NCBI GenBank assembly: GCA_000827495.1
Contig: KN817519.1
Location: forward strand, 140,462 to 204,461
From: Hypholoma sublateritium FD-334 SS-4
Lineage: Eukaryota > Basidiomycota > Agaricomycetes > Agaricales > Strophariaceae
Direction: 5' to 3'
DNA length: 64,000 bases
Shown here: positions 1 through 12,500 of the stretch, piece after piece
How positions within the stretch are numbered: the stretch's first letter is position 1
Layout of the letters: each line of letters begins with the position of its first letter
Made by a program: the position numbers and the translations under genes
Notes under the pieces: generated by a model
Databases searched by the model: none
What the model was told of the DNA's origin: nothing
Seen by the model: only the letters and a program-made list of their open reading frames with translations

Positions 1-581
1 CTCGGAAATCTTATTTCCCGACTCTCGCAGTCGACAAACTCTGGCTGCTCACTTGAAATTTTTGCGTGGTGCGTGAGACTATTTTTTGCTGTTATGTCTG
101 GGCTAACTGATTGACCTCAGCACTGGCCATTTCCTCTTCTTGTCACCTTCGCAAGAACGAAAACTGTTACCTCCTATGATTGGCCAACATAGCGCAGATG
201 ATATCATCCAATGGACACAGAAATCACCTGAGTTGTGCACCTTCAGTTACAGGTCGATACGCTTGTCCGATTCCCCGGTTAATACAACTAAATATTCAAC
301 AGCATTCCGACGTCAATGTTCACATATTCTGTAAACAAGAAGCAACACCTCCGAAAGCTTGTCTATGTCGAACAAACAAATCCTACCAAAGTTCTTCAAC
401 TTGAAACTGCACATACGCCGGAGAGCACAGAAGGTGACACTGTAACTGATTCAATGGTTTTGGACACTAGGTGCTATATCAGCGAGAAGTTTAGCAACAA
501 TATTTTACTTCCTCATCGGTGGGCATTCTCTTTGCAATATCGAAAAAACAAAAATCTTAGTATGCGTGCAGCCCTACAGAC
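1..581. other. left-edge region, no firm gene
   Basis: Short open frames exist on the + strand (about 316-597 is the most protein-like) but I could not join any of them to a recognisable protein. A splice acceptor at 556-560 could connect an upstream exon to the small gene that follows. The first bases may also hold the end of a gene lying to the left of the window. Nothing else is recognisable. Confidence 0.3.
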
Positions 582-1039
582 ATGCAAATATCAGTAGCGC
601 GTGTACACGATATCCCTATTCCTGATCTTCCCTATGAGTTGTCGAGCTTTATTGCTGCAAGTAAGCCAGTGTATGTTCTATACCTTTTAGCGTGATGTTC
701 CTCGAGCTATAATGATCACTTCCCAGACCTCAACCTAACCCCAATGCTCCGCATTTGTTCGTTCTGAGCGGCATGGAATATGCCCTAGCCTCCGATGAAC
801 GGATTTGTCGCGAACTCAAGACAATTATCTTGGACGGTAAAAGCATAAATATTGTTACGGAAACGTCTACGGACGAGGACATTGACCAGCATCAAACAGT
901 ATGTAAAGTGAGCCTATAGTATTTCGTCTCCTGGTTTATATTTCCTGACCCGCCGAAGATTGTTTGCGAAGATCACAGTTCTTCCCAAAGTTGGCGCGAA
1001 TTTTTGAATAGCTGCGATAAAATTGCTACTCTCAATTAG
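582..1039 (+). CDS. small hypothetical protein, three exons
   Basis: I do not recognise this protein. Three open segments join cleanly: an ATG exon to the GTATGT donor near 673, a second exon that keeps the frame through residues reading SGMEYALASDERICRELK, and a third after another GTATGT donor near 900, ending in TAG at 1037-1039. Both donors have the consensus GTATGT, and every junction keeps the frame, which is the main support. The product is about 110 residues, polar, without signal peptide or membrane segment. The frame stays open upstream to an acceptor AG at 560, so the true N-terminus may lie in an earlier exon. The gene converges on the SPB1 gene, with the two stop codons about 130 bp apart. 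Confidence 0.42.
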
Positions 1040-1169
1040 AGGATGACAACTTCACGTCATGTAGTGGTATATTATTTAGAATATTAATCGTCGAAACTGC
1101 TGTCTAACTACGCTGTCAAAGCCTCAAGCATCGAGCTAGCCTAAAATCATTTACCAGCCTGGCCTATGA

Positions 1170-4100
1170 TCATTTTCGTTTACGCGATGCCTTTTCCTTG
1201 CGTTTCTTCGCCCGAAGCTAAAGGTGTTGTAAAAAGCCGTAAGTAGGAGCTGCACTGTAACCGTTTCAAACAAAGCTTACCTCTTTTTTCATCCGAGAAT
1301 CCACCATCGTGTATCGGCCCTTCACACCCTTCGGTCTGCCTTTCACACCTTTGTTTCCCCCTTTCGCAACCACAAGCTTGATCTCCTTCTTCACCTTTTG
1401 ACCTGAAGACATCCCCTTGCGCATGAGCTTGTCGATTTGTTGCGCCTTGTCTTTTTCGGATATATCGGTGGTGGCATTCACGCCTTCAGCTTTCTTCATT
1501 GCCTTATCTAGGCGTTGTGCAGCCTTGAACTTCTTCCGTGCCTTTGCCTCTGCGACTTTCTTTATAGGTCGAGCGTCAAGAGCTCGCTGCTTGGCTCGAA
1601 GGGCGGACATCGCTTCCTTTGTTACTGGGATGTTGAGCTTGTAATTTTTCGCTTCATCGTCGAGGAACCAGGACGGCAATCCTTCTTTCGAATTGAGTGA
1701 GTACCGGTTGAAGCCATCGTTGATGAGCTGAGTTTTGTTCGTTTGGCGATTGACGAGCTGCTGGGCGAGCGTCACAGCCTCTGGCGTTAGCAGACCGAAT
1801 TCTATAGATATAGGTTAGATAGGAATAACACTCAAAGACAAGTCTTTACTTCGGAGGTTGGACTGAGTCTTTTCGTCTTCATCTTCATCGTTGGCATCCC
1901 AAATATCCATTCCGTCATCTTGTTCTTGCGGGACAATTTCAAAGTCTTCCTCATCCGAAGCACCCTGGAATTGTAGGGCATCAGCGCCGGGTCGTTAATT
2001 ATCTGCAGTAGAAGTACCTGATCGTCGGCGTTGGCGGATGAAGCTTCGTCATCGGAATTTTCATCCACATTGAATGACTCCGAATCGCTGATGTCATCGA
2101 GGCCGTCGACTTTGGAAAATACATCTTGGGCGAACCAAACTTTGGCTGCAGCTGTAGTCGATGTATAAGGGCCGGAGGTCCCTGCCTTGGGTGTTAGGCG
2201 GGCCCGTTTCGTAGTTTGAGAAGCAAATTCTCGGTCAACCCGAGTCCTCTTGCCTGTCTTCACAGGCAATGCCTCCGCTTCCTCAATATCTGATTCATCA
2301 GAGGAGTCACTGGATGAGTTACTGTGATCATTGACTTTGGCATCTTGAACCACGTCCCAACCGCCCTCTTCATCAGAGTCCTCGCCGTCGCTGTTTTGAG
2401 CCTGGATACCGCTCCACTCCTCTCGTTCAGCGTTTTTCCTTCTTGCTTCCTTGACTTTAAATTTAGCATCGCGTTCGCGTAGTCGACCTTGATATGCATC
2501 GTATAGACCGTCGAGTTCTGCCTCTAGTCCAGTCAGCTTGTTTTCCCTCTCATCTTCGGAATCTAATGGTTCGTCATCGTCGGCGCCATCAGCGCTATCT
2601 TCATCGCTGCTCTCCAGGACTGCGTCTCCGTCATCGTCCATGGTAAAAGTAGCGTTGTTTGTGGTTTTGGGCGCGTCTACCCTCCCAAGGTCAAACATAT
2701 CATCTTGACCCAGGCCTAGTGTTGCATCCGTCTGCTCTAGTCCAATGTCCAGAGGCGCCGTCATTTGCAATTGCATGCGCTGAATTGTTCTCGTTTTGAT
2801 TTCGTTGGCTTTTCGCCGTTCACGTTTCGTGCGAGCAGCCGCTTCAGCGTTCAGCCGTTCCAGCTACAATGGTGTCAGAGACTGAATAGCATGCACAAAG
2901 TAACTACATTACCTCTTCTGCAATTTCTTGGTCTTCGTCGATCACTTCAACAACCTCGACAGCTTCTGTTGCATCTTCGATAATTCTTGATTTTGATGCT
3001 AGACCGAGCTAGAAAGCAGGGATGCTTTAGGCAAAAAAAGATTCAATAGAACATGAACACGAACTTCTTCGCGTAGAGCCAATCGCCACTTCAGCAACGC
3101 TTTGAAGTCTCCCTTTCCAAGCACCTTCAAGTCGTCACAATTAGCCTTGACGTCAGCAGCCGTGACGTCGAGAGATAGCCATCTGCAATTCGTATATTGA
3201 GCAGGGGAGAAAAATGGATGAGCAAGGTGCTTACCTTGACTCCTCTTCAGATATGAAGGATATTTTATTTCCGCTTCCTAGTACCGTAACAGGGTCGTCG
3301 CCGAGGATGAAAGCAGACGCGTCTATTGATTTGAACAGAGTGTAATCTCCATCGGCGTATCCATCACGATGCCTTCTTTTTTTCTCGGGATGGAATACGT
3401 TTGATTCGGCGTTTCCTGCAGATATTCCGAGGCCTCCGACTATCGTAGTAGATGCAAGGTCTTTGAAAACGTGTTTCGGGTCTAAGAATTTCGGATCGAT
3501 ATGTTTCGGCGCTAAGAAATCGCGACAAACGACAAAGATCTCAGCCGATACATTTCTGTTGTCAATTTCAGTTAAAACAGCGAGCTTACAGAAGAGGATA
3601 TCACATACCTGGACGAAGGTGGTTTCGTTGCTTCGACTTTTCCGAATAATTGGTTGAAAACCCAGATAAGATTGTTGTAATCCACACTTCGGAAGACTTT
3701 TGTCACAAAAGTTCCTCCTTTTGCTAAGAATTCGACCGCCAGTTTCAAACTCATCAATACAAGTTCCGATTGACTGTAAGCATCTTGCACCCAAGCAGTT
3801 CCGACGTTAGGTGCACCATCGTGAAGGACGACGTCGGCTTTCCAATCCTTGAGCTCTCCTCGAATCAGGTTTCGACATTGTGGGGTGGTAATGTCAGACG
3901 TAAAGGTGACCACACGAGGGATGGGTTTTATTGGATCAAGATCAACACCTGTACCAAAGTTGAATGTGAAAATAAGATGGGGATGATATATACACACCGA
4001 CGATGATGCTGTTTGCAGGCATGTACTTGCTTGCAACCTGCAACCAACCACCAGGAGCAGCACACAAATCGATGACACATCTTGCAGACTCCAGGAAGGC

Positions 4101-4272
4101 ATATTTTTTGTTGAGTTGAATGAGCTTGAAGGCAGAACGAGCGCGAAAACCTTGCTCTCTAGCAAATTAATGAATAAGATTGCTTTAAGGAGAGAAAATG
4201 ATAATAGCACTTTGCAAGCTTGTAATATTTATCAAGACGACCTTTTCCCGTTTTCTTCTGTCCCTTCGCCAT
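1170..4272 (-). CDS. SPB1: Spb1-like 27S pre-rRNA 2'-O-ribose methyltransferase
   Basis: AdoMet-dependent FtsJ/RrmJ-family enzyme of the nucleolus. Spb1 methylates a guanosine in the 25S A-loop and is required for pre-60S assembly. The N-terminus ([20 protein letters not shown]) is typical. The methyltransferase fold follows, with the motif I region [12 protein letters not shown], the catalytic Asp in [11 protein letters not shown] and the catalytic Lys in [11 protein letters not shown], at roughly residues 20-210. A long acidic middle part (runs of D/E/S around 1900-2700) precedes the Spb1 C-terminal domain, recognised by [15 protein letters not shown] and a Lys/Arg-rich tail ending [12 protein letters not shown] see about nine introns. 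The start shares a roughly 200-bp divergent promoter with the TMEM256-like gene. Length and domain order match the family; confidence is high, with uncertainty only in some exon edges. Confidence 0.93.
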
Positions 4273-4476
4273 GATTGATAAAGGCTCGGCGACGAGGGTA
4301 TGTGGTTGGGCTTCAAAGCGCTCAATAAAGGTTCAGCGAAATTATTTGAAAAGTTCTAAGCAGGTATAATCACGTGCTGCTGATGTCATCACATAACGCC
4401 GAGGTTCATGAACTGCTTCCTTGTGAACATAACTTGCACTTGCCAAATCGCTCAACCAAACGACCTATACTTCGCA

Positions 4477-5160
4477 ATGGTAAATCGGAGGCGACCTTTC
4501 AACTTTATTTCTATCTCCACTGAAATTCTGTATATAAGGCCTATCTATGGAAAACTGGGGCTGCTTTTGGTTGGTCAACCGGTCATTTTCGGAGCTGTTT
4601 TGTTGCTCATTAATCGTAGTCTCCACCGGTATGATTACGGGGGCGTTTGGAGGTTTGGAAACTAAGAAGCTATGGCCATTGTCATTTTCTGACTTTTAGA
4701 GTTGTAGCTCATGGGCTTCGACAGCGGGCAGGGACCACTCCTGATAATATTCATGCATGGGAAACCGCTTCAAGCTACGCCGTACGTGTCAAATAAACTT
4801 GGATTTGAAAAATGGTGTAGAAGGTGGCGATCTTCAGGTGTACAACGGACTTGCTATGTTGCTTTTATCTCTCCATCCCAGATTTTCCGCCCATCGGTTT
4901 GCTGGTCCTGCCATCATCGGCGGAGGATTGGTCTTCTCAGGCAGTATTTGGTGCTTGGTTTTAGCGCACGAACGGTGCGCTATTCAGATGGTTCGTATCA
5001 ATGCGCGGTGGTGACTTACAGGCTGAAAATGTAGTCTGAGGATGCTTGGTCCTGCGACGCCATTAGGAGGCATGGTTATGATTGCTGGGTAAGCGCTCTA
5101 AACAAGCCCTCAGTGATGGAGGAATCTAACAAAGGTAGATACATCTCGCTGCTGTTGTGA
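4477..5160 (+). CDS. TMEM256/DUF423 family small membrane protein
   Basis: About 115 residues, four predicted hydrophobic segments, no known biochemical function. TMEM256 relatives occur from bacteria to mitochondria-bearing eukaryotes. The family signature is clear after splicing: TGMITGAFGAHGLRQRAG, then WETASSYAVYNGLAMLLLSL, HRFAGPAIIGGGLVFSGS and LGPATPLGGMVMIAGY. Seven coding exons fit exactly: 4477-4479, 4539-4569, 4620-4652, 4708-4781, 4838-4974, 5041-5088 and 5139-5160, giving 348 nt in frame. The first coding exon is just the ATG, because the start codon is followed immediately by a GTAAAT donor. Six introns in 684 bp is dense even for a basidiomycete. It is divergent from SPB1 and lies head-to-tail with the next gene. 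Confidence 0.88.
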
Positions 5161-5311
5161 GAAGAGTATTGTTTTAGTCAGTATGTAGTACGTAATGCAG
5201 AATCGCGTCCACGTGACGCACGCGTATCGTGAAAACTCCGCCGCCTCGAGGCCATCAACGGATACACAAAATGGGAGTGGAGCCGCTCTTGGCCAGCGCT
5301 GCTCTTCCCCC

Positions 5312-7185
5312 ATGCCTGCCACAACGTCCACTCTCGCCTTTTTCTCCCCCGCCTCCGCATCTTTCCAACCAGCTCCCTATACTCCAACCTCCTCTCAGCC
5401 ATCCTCTTCTCGCCCAGCCCGCTCTCAACAACGTTCCCATGATTCCCTAGCGATTCCCCCAGCGGGCATGGACCCTCTGCCCACCGATCCAAACGTCCTG
5501 TTCATCCGCCCTCCCTTCAACTCTTTCCCGAACTCTCACCTCTATCCAGATGGCCTGACCTATTCACTGATGGCCGAAAACCCAGAATGGTTTCTCGATG
5601 CCCGAGATTTTATCTCCCAGCCAAACGACAATTCTAATGCCATTTCTTATCCACCTCACCTCGAACCACCTCGTGGATGGTGCCCTGCGAAAAAGAAGGA
5701 CCTAAAAGACCGAGGTGGTGAAGGATGGCCCGAAGGCGAAGAGCCCAGGCTTCGCTGCACCTTTTGCCGAAGAACATATGCTGGTGTCAATGCAAAGAGC
5801 ATGTGGAGGCGACATGTTTTTGAAAAACACAAAATAGCAATGGCCAATCGACGAGATGGAAATCCGGATCGCCCAAGAGGACGGGGCTCTGGTAGTGGGT
5901 TCCCCCCCCTTGTTCCACCTTCCTTGATACTCATCATGACATAGAGGAAAACAGACAGCAGGCACCAGCCAAAGCTCGTGACGAGACACACGACAGCATC
6001 GTCAGTATTGTCGTCGCACCTCAAACCGTTCCCGACAACGTCTCGCATAAGTCCCGATTCCGGCCTGGCAAGTGTACGGAACCACCAAAGCGTCGGCAAG
6101 ACCGTGAAACCCAAGAGACAGTCAAACCGGGAGAAGATTCGGCAGAAATCGTTCCATCGCCAAGTGACGAAGAGAGTGAACATGAAAGTCTACCGGCCAG
6201 AGTTGGGAGTCCCCCTCTGACCCCTCACGCCGAGGTCTCCTCAGATCCATCATATGCTCTTGCAGGATACTCAGAAGAACCTCGTGGCGCTTCTCCACCC
6301 ATATCTCGTCCAGTTATTCCAGAATCTCCTTATAATCCTCTGCGAACCCCTTCATTCCGCCATTCCCCCCCTCCACTTCCTTCCGACCAACCTTGGCGAT
6401 ACCCAAGTCCGAGCCACCCTCTTCACTCTAGTACACGGGATTTATCATTGACCATATTGACGCGACCTCTCCCTAGCCCTATGCCCAAAGACTCCCAACT
6501 TGCAGAAGCTAGTCAAATAACTATGCTTGCAATGCATTCATCCCCTTTGTCTAGACCTACGCCGAAGCATCACTCTGTTGCTGAATATGAAACTCCTGCG
6601 CGTACAAAGGTTCTGGGCTTCAAGTCTGTAAACAAGTCTTACTTAGGCAGCGGCCAGGCATCTTCGCCCTTGACCGCCCTTAGATCTTTTTATTCAAGTG
6701 ATCCAGCCCTCGGGAGTTCACCCCTTCCGAAATCGTTACCAACTTCTCGTCATCGCAGACAATCGTCAGATATATCAGATTCGTGGTTCTCCGAAACCTC
6801 TCTGCATGCTTCATCTACTACACCATTGGCTTCAACAAGTAACGACCCGTTCTCTATATACAACTCTTGGGTAGAAGACAGTCGAATTTCCCCGGTCCAC
6901 CTTCCCAAAACTCGTCCGGAACCTGATAGTCCTGTCCTTCGCTATGGCTCCCTGCCCTCTTTGGTAGATCTCGGGCTAGATCTTCTAGAGCCATTTTCGT
7001 ATCCTGCGGATGACGAATTGCAGAAAGATTTGGATGCTGATATCAAGGAAATCCTTGGCTCCCCTGTACGTCGAGACATACGTCCTGAACGCAAGCGGTC
7101 GGTGGAGCTTGAGGAGCTTGATTCCCTCGAGACTACCCCTCCCGTGAAGAAAAGAAGAATGTCGCCAGAAACCCCTACCATCTAA
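5312..7185 (+). CDS. disordered Pro/Ser-rich protein with one C2H2-like finger
   Basis: Not recognised as a named gene. One intron (about 5889-5944, ending CATAG) joins two long exons. Residues about 130-160 form a Cys2His2-like finger, C-x2-C followed after a basic helix by H-x4-H (core CTFCRRTYAGVNAKSMWRRH), with an extended spacing reminiscent of BED-type or degenerate C2H2 fingers. The rest is low-complexity Ser/Pro/Glu-rich sequence, with conserved-looking motifs near the end such as LGFKSVNKSYLGSG and a basic tail (VKKRRM) that could be a nuclear localisation signal. I infer a nuclear, possibly DNA-binding role. An in-frame ATG at 5195 would add 39 residues, but lies only 35 bp past the upstream stop, so I prefer 5312. 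Confidence 0.72.
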
Positions 7186-7914
7186 CACGTCACTACCTGG
7201 ACCTTCACCTTGCTTTCGCCCCTGCTATCCCATCTCGCTATGATTTCTGAATATTGTATGTTTCCGTTTAAATCTCGCTTCTTCCTGATGTTATCTGTTG
7301 GTTTAGGTGTAGTGATAGCTTGTTTTCTTCATTTTTTTGGATCATTTCGTATGGTCATTCTTTGTGTTTTATATAACCTTTCTCGTCGAACTTTGTATAT
7401 TTTGCTTCTTCACCTCGTCCTTTTTGTTGAGATGTTCTCTGTAGGAATACATCTATCCGCATCTGGATAGCAAGTGAGCCTCGTACTGAGAAGCTTCACT
7501 GGGTCCGCACTTACCTCCGGCGTACTTACTAGTAGTAGTACTTCCTCTTTCAATTATTTATTATGTTGATTGATCTATGTAACAATGTAGTGATCTGGTG
7601 TGCCCGCTGTTGTGTGGGAGCGAACGAAGCATCCCAGAATGGTATCTACAAGGACAGTTCACAGCGTTGTCCCAAGCGTGTCGACTTCTCGCCTTATCTA
7701 CAGCGCGGGTGGGTGCTTACCAGTGTTGTGCAGTCCCGTGATGAATCCGCATGGCGTCGCCAAACAGTGATCGTCCTGTTTCAACATCATTTCTTGTCGC
7801 CAACAAGCCTGCTTCTCCTTGCATCGAATTTCTCTTTTTGTATCACTCTCTGGACGACACGACCTTCTCTTGATACCAATTCAACCCATACCTTTACGAG
7901 CTCCTCAGTATACC
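7186..7914. other. intergenic region, 3' end and Rac promoter
   Basis: No coding pattern. The first half is T-rich and probably carries the 3' end of the upstream gene. The part just before 7915 is pyrimidine-rich (CTCTCTGG, CCTTCTCTTG), as is common upstream of fungal start codons. Confidence 0.4.
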
Positions 7915-8891
7915 ATGCAAGCCATCAAATGTTTGACCCCTTTTCGCATTCGTGGGATATAGCTGATCAGCCGCTTCATAGGTGTCGTTGTAGGCGATGG
8001 TGCCGTTGGCAAGGTACAACGCCATTTTCTTCAAGATGCCATTTTCTTTGATTCTTATCCTACGCCTCTTAGACGTGTCTCCTCATATCATACACGACCA
8101 ACGCCTTCCCTGTACGTTCATCTACTCCAAGAGCTCTATGGCGAACCTGACTTTCTTCATCAGGGAGAGTATATACCTACTGGTTTGTCCCTTGGCCTCA
8201 GTAGCCGCTGGCAGTGATTTACTGGAACCGCCCCAATTCCATAGTATTTGACAACTATTCGGCGAACGTAATGGTCGATGGCAAGACAATCTCACTTGGT
8301 TTATGGGATACGGCGGGCCAAGAAGATTACGATCGTCTGCGCCCTCTATCATACCCTCAGACAGATGTGTTTTTGATCTGCTTCTCCCTCGTGAGCCCTC
8401 CCAGCTATGAGAACGTCAGAACAAAGGTTAGCATCCAAAAGCCTCACCACATGGCATATCCTGAAGTGCCGATTAACTATCCTACCACAGTGGTTTCCAG
8501 AAATATCCCATCACGCCCCCTCGACTTCTATAGTTCTGGTTGGCACCAAACTTGATTTGCGTGAAGACCAGGCTACTATCGAAAAACTGAGAGATCGGTA
8601 GGCCCCACATCAGCTTTTCCCGACATACATGTTAACGCCGTTATGTCAGTCGCATGGCTCCCATACAGTACTCGCAGGGGGTTGCTATGTGCAAGGATAT
8701 CAAAGCAGTGAAGTACCTTGAATGTTCAGCCCTGACTCAAAAGGGTCTGAAGACCGTGTTTGACGAAGCAATCCGAGCAGTTTGTGAGTGATATGTACCA
8801 AATGTTCTGGCCAATATACTCACCTTAACCGAAAGTGAATCCTCCTCCTCAAACGAAGAAAAAGTCAGGGACACGTTGCATTATTGCATGA
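7915..8891 (+). CDS. RAC1: Rac-type Rho GTPase
   Basis: Small GTPase of about 193 residues that controls polarised growth, actin and NADPH oxidase in filamentous fungi. Visible after splicing: P-loop GDGAVGKTCLL (residues 10-20), switch [19 protein letters not shown], switch [19 protein letters not shown], the guanine-specificity motif TKLDL, and the Rho insert helix. The stretch [20 protein letters not shown] followed by a Pro-Pro-Pro and polybasic tail points to Rac rather than Cdc42 or RhoA. It ends in a CaaX box, CIIA. Six introns are needed; the first splits codon 6, and another lies within switch I. The start is the first ATG giving MQAIKCVVVGDG, as in Rac and Cdc42. A Rho GEF gene lies 17 kb downstream. 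Confidence 0.95.
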
Positions 8892-9517
8892 GACTGCAAC
8901 TGCTGGACCCCTTTATTTGCCAGGAATTGGATCTCTTTATCATATCACGCCATTTATGTTCCTGCTCAGCTTCTTACGACTTTCTGTACTTATGCTTTCC
9001 CCAACCTTGTATCCTTCATCTAATGACCTGGATACATCCCCTTACTTCTTTCGGTCAAATTTTGCCTTCGTCGTTCAACTAGATTGCGAACATACAACAT
9101 ATCTTTCATCGCGGTACCGGGTTCTGATCTGAGAGTGGAATTTCTTGGTTTGAGACATTTCTCACTGGATGATTATTGCTACTCAAGAGTGCTTGTTATC
9201 ACTGTTAATTCGTCATTTATATTGCACTGAAAGAGAGTTTGCATGTGTAATCGCTGTAAATCAGGAACAAATGCATGCTGATCGCAATAGAAAAGTTCAT
9301 TGGCTAACTTGGCAACGTATCAAAATCCTAGAATATGTTCTGTTTGCTCTCAGGGTCTGGACTTCCTTCCCCTTCCTCTCCTTCCCCTTCGTACAGTCGA
9401 CGTGCCATCGCTAGGAGGCAGCGTCTCTCTACATCTTCTCCTGAAGGCAACTTGAGGAATGCAGTTTCTTTAATTTCGGACGGCAGTTCAATATTATACC
9501 CCTGAGTGCGGACTACT
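8892..9517. other. intergenic region with upstream reading frame
   Basis: Holds the 3' end of the Rac gene and the leader of the next gene. Positions 9335-9505 form a 56-codon ATG-initiated Ser/Pro/Arg-rich reading frame, in the same frame as the following gene and separated from it by one TGA. It may be a missed first exon or a uORF. Confidence 0.4.
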
Positions 9518-12500
9518 ATGCAGCCGATTCAGAAGCAAAGAGGTCAGGTATCACGGCATGTCTCTGCTGCTTCTGTAGACACCAACGCTTCCGCTATCGC
9601 TGAAAGTACGATTAGCCTTGGACTCTCCCGATTTCCGGAACCCCCATCCTCTATCCCCTCGACACCTATTCGCCCAAATTTTACAGGCAACTCGCCAGCA
9701 TCAAGCCTGAGAAGTTTTGCGCGTCCTTCCGCTCCTCCTGTCGTCCCCTTGCGTAACTTCAAACCTCAAGAACAGGGCAATCTATCCACGTCCTCCACTC
9801 CTTCGTCTAGCTCTAGCCCCTCATTTAAACCCACAACATCATCATCCGACCCCGCCCAGCCTTCCTCTGCCTCCCGCATCATTTCTGCATCTGATTGGCA
9901 CGATGGTGCATCCAGCATCGATGTCGATGCCGCAGAGGACCGATTACTTCCTACTTCGTTTATTACGTCCCTTCTACAAGAAAACCAGCAGCTAAGGAAG
10001 TCAAAGCGGGGTTCCTACGGCAGCGATGCCTTCAGTGGTATATCTGAAATGACATACCCACCGCTTGTCGGCAACCGACCCCCCATCACAAGCTCTAGCT
10101 CCAGGCCACCACCCAGTTCCTATACATTACCCCAGAATCGAATGTCTGGTGATTCCGAGACGTTACATTCCCTCCAAGGTCACCCATCCATAGTCTCAAC
10201 GGCAAGTGTTGCGAAGGTTTATCCAGGAAATAGGGTCTCTGTAGTAGGAGTTGCAGCAGCTACTTTACACAGTATGTCTGATTCTAGCCAAATGTCAACA
10301 ACACGGGACTCGGACACCCTTGGTGGTAGCACTAAAGGCTACCAAAGAAAGTTGTCAACAGCGTATGAGTCTGGCGATGAAACAGCGGATTACAAGGCAT
10401 TCAACCCCCCTTACAACCAACCCGCTCCAGGGGGTGCTCAGAGGCGCCTACTGCAAGAATCTGCTCGACAAGATCCATACTCTCGCGACTCGCTGCATTC
10501 TCATCAAAGCGCCGCACCTTCGTTTATTTCTCGAATATCGGGATTGTCCCTTCGCCGCGTTTTTAATTGGAGAAAAGCCAAGCCTCTCCCTCCCGTCCCG
10601 AAAATTCCTGGCATATCCCTCGCGGAAGAGAACGCGCACAGGAAAGATGAAGAAACTACTCCTCTTCCTGACCTCGTAAATCGTGCTGGGGTGTTGCGCG
10701 ATTTTCTGGATCGAGGGCAGCATCCACACCACAGTGTGAGCTCGTATCACGTTCTACCAGCTGGTTTCGACCCTTCGTCCCCCCGTGAAACCCTTCAAAC
10801 TGAAACTGGAAAACAAGGATATTCCAATAATTCGTACACTTCATACACTTCGCAGCTATCCCCGTTGCACAGACAATCAGCAAGTCTCCCTGTCAACTCG
10901 TCCTCAAGGGATTCGCCACGCAGTAGTAGGCGGAAGCGGCTCTGGATCATAGGGACCATTATAGGCATCTTAGTATTAGCTGCAATTGGAATCGGTATTG
11001 GCCTTACAGTCGGAAAGAAGAAGACACCTGCGTCCAATTGCCCGGGCAATTTTGTAGGCTCAATGTGCAATATCGGCAAGTTCTTAACCTTCCCTTTTTC
11101 TAGATTTCGTCTAATCTTCGATTTATTAGATGCTACTTGCGTGTGCACATCGAGTAGTGGCTGCAATGGATTAGCCCAAGGTATCATCAATCTTCTGCCG
11201 ACTGTCAACCAAGCGTTTGATGTCAATATTACTGCAACCCTGGCATACAGCAGTATATGGATAATGCAAGGTAGCCCGACGACAAGGAGCTGTAACTCTC
11301 AAGCCATTTTGCTTGATGTCGGTACCGTTCTCGGCCAAGAAAATAATCCGAACCGCACACAATGGACTCAAGCCGCTCTACTTTGGAATGCTATACAGAC
11401 CCAAGATATGACCTCTGCTCAAAATCTGCAAAATAGTGTGAAAGCTCTTCCCTGGGGCAATATTGCCAGCTCAGACGGCCCCGTTGGAGCGGATCCAGCA
11501 TTTTCGATCACTTCGTCTGGTTTCATCTTTAACTTCGCATCTCAATCTTTGAGCCAACCTACGGGATCTTTTATATCTTTGGGACAACCTTCTAATGCAC
11601 AGATAGCAGAGGTCAGTGCAAATGCAAATGCCACCTTAAACCGAATGTACACCTATGCACAAGGTATGCTTTTTGTTACCTATTTATTTTATCCACCTTC
11701 TGACGTGTCTTAGCATCTGCGACGCAACGAAAAACCGCGCTGAAGCAGTATTGGGCATCGGTGCTACTGCGTCGCCCAGAGGATCTTGCAGTCTTCAAGG
11801 CAGCAATAAGCATATCGCCTATCATGCTGCCTTTCAATGCATCGTCTCTACCAATACGAAATTTATATGTTACCAGCCCTTTAAACTCCTTCCCGCCTCC
11901 CCTATCGTGTTTCCCAGGACTAAGCGCCCCCCTCGAGCAAGCAATCAATACGGTGGAATCTACCGTATTCGGCCTCCCAGCGTCACCGAACGCAACCCAA
12001 TTTGACCCGCAGTGCTACCCGGATCGCCCCGTATATGGTGTTTTGGATATTCTCCGTCTGAGGCTCCCATTTTTAGATTCCCAGACAGGTGTCAACAGGC
12101 AAGCTGTTGTTCTCTCAAGAGATGCAAGTTCGAGAGCCATAGTGTACAACGGTGACATCTTTAGTTCCATTTCGAACATTACGGCATCGCCAGGACCTAT
12201 CTCATCGTCTCAGTTGAATCCACTGCAATATGGTACTCTGACACTATCAGACCACGTCATTTTGCAGTATTTAACATCGATTTCAAACATCAACACCGCT
12301 AATAGCCTGATCCAATTTGTGCTTAATACCACAAACGCGGTACCTGTTCCTCCTGATGTGACATCGCCGCTTTTCCAATCGCTGTCTTCGCTACCATCTC
12401 TTGAAGTTGCAGTATTCGGTTCCATACAGCCGTCAGACCTCACATCCACAGTTTCGCCATTTACAAATCCTTCCAACTCCTTGTTCTTCGGGTCTGATGC

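Noticed and set aside
4408..4665. Open frame overlapping the start of the TMEM256-like gene
   Set aside because: It reads through two introns; the spliced model gives the family sequence instead.
7915..8891. Cdc42 or RhoA identity for the small GTPase
   Set aside because: The C-terminal half ([19 protein letters not shown] with a PPP-polybasic tail) is typical of Rac.
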